Source: Phorcus lineatus (lineage: Eukaryota > Mollusca > Gastropoda > Trochida > Trochidae). From it: a DNA stretch of 64,000 bases. The notes beneath the pieces are model-generated. The model was given only the letters and a program-made list of their open reading frames with translations. It did not search any database and had not been told where the DNA came from. Every line of letters starts with the position of its first letter. Position 1 is the first letter of the stretch. Location: positions 40,348,520-40,412,519 of the forward strand of contig OV121089.1 of the NCBI GenBank assembly GCA_921293015.1. Direction: 5' to 3'. A program made the position numbers and the translations under genes. Below are positions 1 through 9,900 of the stretch, piece by piece.

Positions 1-888
1 AGGTGTATAAAAGATAGAAATAAAATAAATCCTTCATCAGAACTGATCACCCTGACTGCACCGCCGCATTAAACGTGTTTACCTAGAATTATATAAAATA
101 GTTATGGAAAACTATGTTTGGTCCTTCTGATGTCTCCAATAACAAACATTTCATTACCAACATTGCTGTTGTTTTACATAGGACCTTCTCTGGGTACAGT
201 TTAAGCCCTTTCCTTCATATATGCTATTTATCCCATTTGAAGCGGGAGAGGGATCAGCTGGGAGTGAGGTATTGAGTGATTGAGAAAGGGGTTTAGTTCA
301 GTCATTCAACAAGTGGATGAGATTCATCAAAAAGAGAGTAAATGGAATCGAGTGAAGTCAGTCAAAACACCTCTCCAACTTTGGTGTCCCCACAAGCAGC
401 ATGTAATCATCGTCTTTTATATCTCCTTGGGTTATTGCTGCATCAGAACCACCACATCGTGATATGGTACTGAGTGGAATGGTGGGGATGTTTGGGGTAT
501 CTTTGTCAGGGTTCGGGGTCTCAAGCATTAGCCAAACATGAATCTAAAATATAGCATCATTTTTACATATCTGTAAAAAAATTTAAATGTATTAAATGTT
601 GAAAATTAGCCTGATTAACAAATTTGGAATTCAGAAACGTTTTGAACCCTGAATTTCATGGATGCTATAGTTCATTGGCAAAAAATAACAGAAGTTTCAT
701 AGTTTTAAAATCAACAACTGCTTTAAACAAAAGGCAAAGGGAGTTGCTTTTTAATATTTCATCTATCTAAATGATCATGGCTTTATGACAAATGAGGTTT
801 GCAATTTAATAATGATCACATATTTGTAATACACATGTTTGCTAAATTATGAATTGTAACATCGTATTCTTCTTTCTCTCCATTCCAG
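1..888. other. upstream intron of the VWDE-like gene, no exon seen
   Basis: The first recognised exon starts at 889 with an acceptor, so this stretch is presumably intron. I searched for VWDE-type sequence and saw none, and the only sizeable open frame (280-462) has no recognisable protein features. Confidence 0.5.
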
Positions 889-975
889 ATTTCCTGCAGC
901 GTTGCTGCCACATACAGAGATGGAGATATTTCCACCCCTGCAGTGAAGTCGAGGAAGAGATTCGTCGGAATCAAG
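889..975 (+). CDS. VWDE-like exon 1 of those visible
   Basis: Acceptor after a pyrimidine tract ending in CCAG (887-888), then 29 full codons beginning ISCSVAATYRDGD and ending FVGIK. The donor GT at 976 is weak (gtcttc), so the 3' edge rests mainly on frame: it joins in phase 0 to the next exon and reproduces the F-x-GIK stretch found in VWDE proteins. No earlier exon was recognised in 1-888. Confidence 0.7.
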
Positions 976-3900
976 GTCTTCACTTCCTTAATACAATAAG
1001 CTTAATTTAAACATGGGTACACATATAGGCTTTATTCATTGGCCCTGTAGTTGGTCACACATGCTTCAGTGCTTCAGTGTCGAGTTCCTTGGGCGTTGGC
1101 TTATTTCCCGGATGATAAATAAATCAAATAACATCATCACAGCTCAACCATTTCCATTTACTTCCATAGTTATCACAAAAGTTCGGACAAGATAGTGTAC
1201 GAGGTCAAATCAAAATTCTCACATACAAAAAAACAAAGAAAATAACTCATTCAAAGGTCGTAAAAGCGGGTTTTAAAAAATTACACCTGACTTTCATCTG
1301 TGGTTCCAAATCAATACAGCCAACATATGCATAAACATTATGTGTGGGATGAAAGCAGCACTTCCTACTATAAACGTAATCCAGTAATAAATATGGTCAT
1401 GAAAGATTTGTGTTTTAAAATAAATGCGCCCTATGATTCGTCTTGAGAACAGTTGAAGACGAGCTACTGCATGGGTCAGTGAGAAGAATTTAAATTTGTA
1501 GTGAAGGAATGAAACAACTGCAAAAAAAGAAGAAGAACCCTTGGGCAATTACATATTTATTTATATATGATCACAGATGCACACTTCAATATTGAGGGTG
1601 AGCATTTTGAATCTATTATCAATAGAGTCGAAGTTTCAAAATAGTTGGGTGAGAGAATGTAATAGATAACAATGGGGGTTTCTGGATCACAGTTAAGGGT
1701 ACGTTAGCAATATCCATAACACAAAAAGTGCAAGGTATTTTTGTGTTATGGATAATGGTAAAATAACGCTTCGGTTTCCGTTTGTCCAGACCCTCCACCA
1801 TTTCATACTATTGATCTACTCATATATGTTACAAGACAAGAAGATCTTGTCACTAGAAATATTGTTGAAATTATGAAAAATCACAAACAACCAAACACAT
1901 CATCTATATATATATAGTGTTCCACATCGTTAAAGTTGTAGAAAAAACTGTTAACTTAATTATGATCATATTCATCAAAACGTCAAAAAAATTAAACTTT
2001 TAGTCATGCTGTCCAATATAAATGATGTATAGGATAAGCAAACATTTAGAATCTGTCGTTATCTGTACATATTTGTCTTTTCCTGAAGGTATCGTCAACC
2101 TCTGTGCGAGTAGCTCAGGGCAGATCTGCGGGCATCAAGATGTCTCTGACTGACCCTTTCGGATGCGGAAAACACACCAACACTAGTCAATGTAGACTGA
2201 AGGTTAAAGTTCGTACATTACGTAAGTCAGACTTTCTTTTGATAATGAAAGTGAACTTTCAGAGTCAGACAGCATCTCGTCAGGTTATCTACTCCGATTC
2301 GCCGATACCTTCTTTAAAACAGATCAATCTTCAAAGGTTATGGAAGGGTAGTTTCAAAAGTCCATTGTTATTGAAGACAATGGCGTGCATTAGAATAAGA
2401 TTTAATACAGACAATTTTGGTCCTTAAAATCCCATATTGCTACTTTCAAAAATTTTTATTACCTCTGAATAATGTTGAGCAGATGATGTAAATTATTAAT
2501 GAAAACCGACATCATTTCAACATATACAGGCAATGATGAGGGATGTGATCAGGCTGTCCTGATGCCATCTGAGTGCGGAGCATCTTTTATGGCCTCCCAG
2601 TGGGACGAGCCTGTCCCCGTATCTCTCTTCGGGAAGGTGACCACCACATACGGGTCATCCAGCAAAGAGGTCAACTTGAAAGTTACCACCCCCTTCATGT
2701 CGGCTCATGAGATGTGGGGAGAAGTGCAGCTCTCAAAGATACAGGTCAGTTTGCTGCATAATGCGTGGAGAAGAACCGTTGTTAAGATACCTTTCCTGGT
2801 TTTCTTATGACTCAATCAAAATATTGAAGCTTGAAGAGTTGAGGTGAGGTGTTTTGGGGGTAAAGGAGAAGCCTGCAACATCATTATGCATAATGCGGTG
2901 GAACTCGGAACTGCGCTGAAATTCGGTGTAGCATTGCACCCAAAACTAGAACAGTTCTCTACTGAAGACAAAGTTGCCGAGCCGGAATTAGACATCTTGA
3001 CCAAAAGCTAACACACTAACCACTGCACTATCCCGCCTCCTGAATTTTGAGAATGTAGATTTCAGTTTTGACCTTAGTTTCTGTTTATGTTCCCACGTTA
3101 TTAACCTGCTTTTTAGTGAGTAATGAACGATTCATGTTAAGCAATGTTAAGCAGTTTGTTCAAAGCTCAGGAAATCTATTCAATGAACTGTATTTAATAG
3201 ATTTCATTTTAGAAATGGAAACCAGACAGATTTTGTAAATATGGTATAAACATGGGGCTTTAAATCTCAAATTGCAATCATATGTATGCGCAATCATTAT
3301 TATCCTGTACTACAAAATATTGTGAATAAGATTTCTGAAAATGAAGAAAATGTTTTGGATACATTGTTTAGGTACAACTGACGAAGGATACTTCTCAGAT
3401 CCAGTGGAAAAGCTGCCTTTCAAACACCGACCCACACATGAGGACCTTTGATGGAAGGTTGTTTATTCTTATTTCACTTCGTATCATTTTTAAATAGATT
3501 ATCAATTTTGGTCTTAAAGGCACTAGTGCACGCTTTTACGGTTTAAATTGGCCATTTTATGGTTTACGAGGACTCATGAATTAACTTTCTATCGATGCAA
3601 TGAAATACTAAACATTCTTTACAATTTACCTGCAATCAGCAATGAAAACGTTAAGACAGCCGCTGTCGGCTTGGACATATAAAAATCTATGGTTAACTGT
3701 GCACAAAACGTATAAATTATTGACACTTGGAAACGGCTGAACTAGTATTGTGTGTAACTATTGAATTTACCTAAACTCTGAACTGAGAACAAATCATGAA
3801 ATATGTTTTATGAAAGCAATGTTGCTAATTAACCGATTTAATAACACAGTATTACTATTGTTATTAGATTGACTGCCGTTTCCGCTTTTCTGGTTATGAG

Positions 3901-6900
3901 CAAAATGTTAATATTTCCGATATCGTAGTTCATGCGGATTTAATGTAACGTAACATTAAATACTTCCGGCCTTTAAAAATCCACTTTACTACCTGAATAC
4001 GTAAATATTTGTTAAATAACTTACGAGGTAGATTACTTGAGTGAGGATACTGAGTAATATCGAGATATGTGCAGTATCTGTGCATTCGTTGTGTTAATGA
4101 AATATTGGCGTGTACTAGTGCGTTTAAATACAGTGAGTGGTCTTATTGCTTCGTAAAGGTGATATATTTTTCTTATTTCCTAGACACTACGAGCACCAAT
4201 ATGAAGGAATTTTTACTTTGTACAAGCACCTTGACCTTCCACTTGAAGTAAGTATCATAGATTCATTAAACGAAATCAGTGTCACGGAATTGTATATACT
4301 AATTTTAATTTTTACCATTTACACACATAAAATCTCTGATTACCTTAAATCACTTCCTCTGGATTTTTCATATGCAACATAACGATATATGAAAATAACG
4401 TTTGCATTACTCAAGTTTAATGGGGTCATATATCTATGGCATTAAATTCTTGAACAGATATCCAGTTCCTAATTGAAGAGCATCGAAACCAGATCTACAA
4501 AGCGTCCCGTATCTTTGATGATGTACCTTGAAGACAATCATCCCACTTTGCAAACAATCTCCAATAATTTCTAGGTACAAATCCGGACATCCCGGTGTAG
4601 CTTCTGTGGGGACGCCTGGTGTAACTGTGGAGTGGCAGTGAGAGCCGGCAGGACGATGTTCGAGATTAACAGGTGCCCTGGACAGTCTGATATCTGGTTT
4701 ATAGACTACACTCTGTGTGAGGACGGAGGGGACGTCCTGCAGGTCAAGAGGAGAGGCAGTAACTATGATGTAAACTTTATTCTTATTTATTTAGAGTCAT
4801 AAAGAGATTATTCGAAACATCACGTCTTTCATAGGTGTTTGTTTCATTGAAATACTTTTTTATAATGTTTTACTTGAAATACATATGTTTCAGATTTACC
4901 TGCCAACGGGGGCAAAGCTTATGGTCAACATTTATGGTGTTTTCCTCAATCTCCAAATGTTTCCGTCGGTAGAAGACATTGAGAAAAGCGTTGGACTCTG
5001 TGGGAAAATGTCCGATAACGGAACCTGCAACGACGACTTTGTTTTACGGGATGGTACATACTCAACAGACCCGACAGCAACCGAATCTTGTTCCGCGGGA
5101 TACAGAGCGAGGGAAAATCTGCTGAAAGAATTCTCGAACTCCTGGAGGTGAGCAACATTGTAATACTTCGGCTCGAAAGATTCCAATAATCCCATAACGA
5201 AACTCCGTATAAAGAAAGGTAGAGAAACATACGGATCGTTTGCGATAAGAATAATGATATTGGAAAGGAAATAAAGTATATAACTGCCTTTGTGAAGAGA
5301 GCTTCGTGTATTTTATCGAAATGCCCCTTCTCTTTCTCATTGATGTTAAACATCTACATTTACTTGGTGATATATTTAACTTCTTAATAAACTCAGGCTT
5401 ATTCTGTTTGAAGCTGCTGCCAAAAGTAACTGACTTTCCTTAACTAAACTGATAATTATTCATTAATTATTATGAACCAAAAGTGCATATACAACATTCA
5501 CAACATTAAGTTTCTTTAATTTTGAAAATCATAAAATATGAAAATTGTTGTTTATATTTCATATTCGAATATTCGTCCAGTAAAATATATTCTGTACATA
5601 AATTGTAAGTTAGTTTGTGAAGCTGTTCGCAGTTTTTTATTGCTATTGCATGCTACGCATGTCAAGGGTGCATATGCATGTCACCTTTGAAAAACATACA
5701 ATATAACGTTCCAAATATTCACAACTCTCTCTGCCAAATAACACTGTTTAACTCATAGTAGAGGATGGAGAGAGCTTGTTCAATCAGTCGGACCTCCCCT
5801 CCCTCAGCAGCTGGCCCCAGCAGAGAACTTTCTGCTCGTGTTCCGAAGACCCACTACAAGAAAGGGAGTGTTCTGCTGGCAAGGCCCACGAGACGTGCAA
5901 GTCGCTGCCAGGCTACTCTGACGTCAACCCGTCCCATTGCAGCATCAACAGGAGGCGTCGGCGATCTGTTGTCGAAAATAAGAAACTCTTGATTCATAGA
6001 AGGATTAAGAGGGTAATAACTTTACTTAAAACTTGTCGTTATGTAATCAAATAAAATTAACAGTGCATATCGGAAAATTTGTTCGATGAAAATTCAATTC
6101 CTCTTGATACTTAATTTAATGTCAGATACTGAAATAAACATATGTGCAAACATTCAAGCAACACATCTCTAACAGAATACAAACTCATGGCCTGAAGGCT
6201 GGACCGAAGCTAGGGCTACAGCACGTTGTCAGAAGTTGTTCGGGGAGTCCAGAACCGTTCAAGTCTGTGGTAACATCACTGGTGTGGACACATACAGCAG
6301 TATTGATAGCTGCATTCTAGATATTAAGGTTTGTATTGGAACGAACATTACTAAGTACATCCGAATTCTACGTGTACCATATTTGGCACGAAACAATGTC
6401 AAACAAAATTGATATTTGAACCCTTTAAATAACGTTTTCATGCTAAATGTCGTAATGACTTTGGTTCTTCTTTTCCACCAAAATGTACCAAGGCCTTTAC
6501 TGTAGCAAAAAGAAGACAACTGATCAGAAAACTGATCTATATCGAGAGAAGAGTCGACTTAATGTAGAGGCTTCGAGCAAGTATATCTACCTTACATCCT
6601 TGCCAGAACTACTTCAGGTACATATCTCTGGGACAAATTTCGACAAGTACTCGGTTGACGCTGTGAGGAGCAAGTGCTACCATGAGGTGGTTGTCAACCC
6701 TGTTCTTCAAGACAACGATTTCTCATCTCCTCGTTTTAGAGGCAGTCTAAGTAAACCTAGCCTTAATAATATACTCGCTATACTCCCGATATGTCGGAGT
6801 GAAATGGTATCGGAGTGAGACGGGTGTTATTGAGGCTAGGTTTACTTGGACTGTTGTAGAGGAGACCGGAGTGACTGCAGTTAAAAAAATATGTAGAGTT

Positions 6901-9900
6901 AAGAGCAGTAAAGTTAATGATGTTTTGGACACTCAGTTGACAGGTTACACAGCCTTCGGCAAGTTCTCAGTTGACTCTGTGAGGAGCAAGTGCTACCATG
7001 AGGTGTTGGTCAACCCTGTGCTTCAAAACAACGAGACTTCATCGGACAGTCCTTCTGTGTATGACATCGTGGTGGCTGAGGCGTGTCCTAACGATTGCAG
7101 TGGACATGGGAACTGTTTTGAAGGCAAGTATTAAAACTAAAAGTTCTTCATTTGATGGTGATTGATGTAAATAATGAGTCAAGTATTATAGCTTCCGTAA
7201 TGCAGGTTCGTCGTAAGAACGATATGCAAATGGTCGTTAGGATAATTTTTCAGATAATCCAAATTGGTTTAACAAAAGTTGAAATTCAAGTTTGCAAACC
7301 ATTTCGTTAGGAGACTGATCGTGCTGTGTCAGCTTCCAGTCTTGATAAATTCAAGTAAACTTCAATAAAGTGTTAAGATAAAAATCGTGTGTGTTACTAA
7401 TCCTTTTTGAAATTATGTAGTCATAAAATTCGTATTTGAACAAAGATCTTCGACTGATGATGTTAATACCTTTAATGCTTTGTTAAGGTGAATGCTCGTG
7501 TGAGAGGAACTTTGGTGGACTAGACTGTTCTGTTGACTTATCAGTTCCCCCCCTTCTGTCAAGCATACAGGATGACGGTCACTGTGACACGTCTACTGAC
7601 TCCTGTGACGTCATTTCCGTGTACGGAGAGACCTTCACAGAGGAAAGGACGATATGTATGGTGCACGCCTTTAAGGTTCGTTCAACATGCAACAATACAC
7701 CAATTCCTGGCTTAATTTAAAATAAACGATATCACCAGCATTGAAGATGAATTTCACGTTTTATTTCATTGTAATTTGTATGATGGTGCTAGAAATAAGT
7801 TTGATGCTCCATTATTACTGTTTACAACGCCAATGTGAGCTACATCCTTTATAGAAAAAATTGAAATATTATCATAAATGTATGTAAAATCTTTAAAATG
7901 TATTAATAAAACTAGAGTTTAAATTGTCAATGCTTAGAAACACGTAAGCTTTTAAGTGCGCTTGTATCGAATTTGTAATATAGTTTATATCGACTTGTTT
8001 TTGCCTTTATACAGAGCAAAATGTCTGTCTGTCTATCTATCATGCATAATGCATAATTGATTCTAAAGACGGTATTATTGAACTTACATGATACAAACCT
8101 GTTTCTTTAAATATACTGGTGTAATGTAAAATATATATTGAACTGTCTTGCTTCATTCACTTACACAGCGCATAAATCACAGGTGCATGACGTTCAAACA
8201 AATAATCAAGCACATAAATCATCTATTTATCTTTTAACCAAGCAATTAAAAATTAACTCATGCTCTAACAATTTACTCGCATTTTACTGCTAGGTAACTG
8301 ATACTGGTCTGGAAAACAGAGTGTCCTCGAAATCGGCAGCCATCATTCACAGCATCAGTAAAGCCAAGTGTTCTATCAGTTCAATCATGGAAAAGACAGA
8401 GATAGAATATGTGAGCGCCTTCAGGATCTCGGTTTCAAATGATGGGGAAAACTTCAGCAACAATGTCAGCCTTCTTGTCTACGATGGCACCTGTGTAATT
8501 GGACATATTAATGGAACTGACTTCAACTGGACCAAAGAGGTATGAATGTAACGTTAATATAAAGGTAAACTTAAGTCACAATATTTCCGTTTTGTACCCA
8601 CGAAATGATAATTTAAACATGACCTCTTCAAGCAGGCTTACAAGTCTTGGGAATATTGTGCAGATGTGGTACTGAGTTGAACATTTACAGTCGTGTCCGG
8701 TAAAGATACGCGGAGGGTAAAGATTCGCACTCGCACAAAACTTAACCTAGTAAATCAGGATGAGTGTTGTAATAAATTGATGTCTTTGCATCTTTAGCCA
8801 ATTTGGAAGATATCATGAATTTTCGAAAAGGTAAAAAGTTGATTGTATATAGTCGCACAAATGACTGATAAGTTGGTAAAAACTGACAAAATTCCTAGCA
8901 AACATGGCGTCACCAAACAGTTTGCGTTCTCACATAATAATTGTCAATGGAAACTAAAATCTTTATCCGTCTATCGGTTTGTCCTTATCTAAATTATAAA
9001 CTTCAGAAAACAGTTTTAAAATGTATCAAAATCTTTATAATGGAAATGTTAGATGTATTCAAACCCTGCCTGAGTATCTTAAACCTACACATGTCCACCT
9101 ATTGGAATAGGGGGTAGACGTTTCAACATGTATATTTTACATTAATATCAGTGAAGCTCTAAACTTCCAATGACGTGGTATTTATCCCATACACTGTATT
9201 TTTATCAGAAGAATGGTAGGAATTATTTTGGTTAAATCGAATAACCTATTCATTTAAAAAGTGTTCGTTATTAGAATATTTGGCCATTTTAAAGGAAGGT
9301 TTGTAACGAGGTTATATTTATATTTATATATGGCGACGTTCACATGCAGTATTGAGTGTATGACGTGCTATGAAGGTCTTTCCCCTCGATGAAGTTTATA
9401 TAATTTTTGTTGTAATTCTGTTATTCATTAAAAGGGAACAGAAACTCCGCTTTAATCAAACTACAGGTGTTGATCTATCAACGTCTTGCATGATTGTATG
9501 GAATTAAAGCATAACATGTCAATTTATTTGATAAGTATTAAGTTGATAACTTACGGGATTGCCTATTTAAGAAAACTAAATATCTTTAACGATTTGCTGT
9601 ATTAAATTGGGGGGGGGGGGGCGCATTATTCATCAAAATGAGTTTTTTGTTGTATATATGTTTAGTAAAGGGAAACCACAATACTCTTTTTGCAGCCTTC
9701 CTACTGTCTCTATGGGGAAAGGTGTTTTGGGAACGGATCGACACGACCAGATGATGAGTGCAGCTTGTGCTTTCTTGATGGATCAACTGCTTACTGGGTC
9801 AACAGCGGAGGTAATGCATTATGTATGCATTGTGAAATCATTTGTGACAGCGTAATCAGGTGTAATAAGTTGCCAGGGCCTAGATTTTAGAAGCTCTCTG

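Noticed and set aside
4932-5353. Three overlapping minus-strand open frames
   Set aside because: Their left half is antisense to VWDE-like exon 7, whose plus-strand frame has strong family motifs; they are shadows.
5765-5992. Plus-strand frame starting MERACSIS
   Set aside because: It overlaps exon 8 in another frame; the Cys-rich frame with the VWDE pattern is the coding one.
6483-6818. 111-codon ORF as an independent gene
   Set aside because: It is intron plus the duplicated exon-10 fragment and runs into the inverted-repeat insertion.
9608-9621. G-run, and a similar one near 42250, as G-quadruplex elements
   Set aside because: Single homopolymer runs without the spaced pattern; probably simple-repeat noise or sequencing-prone sites.
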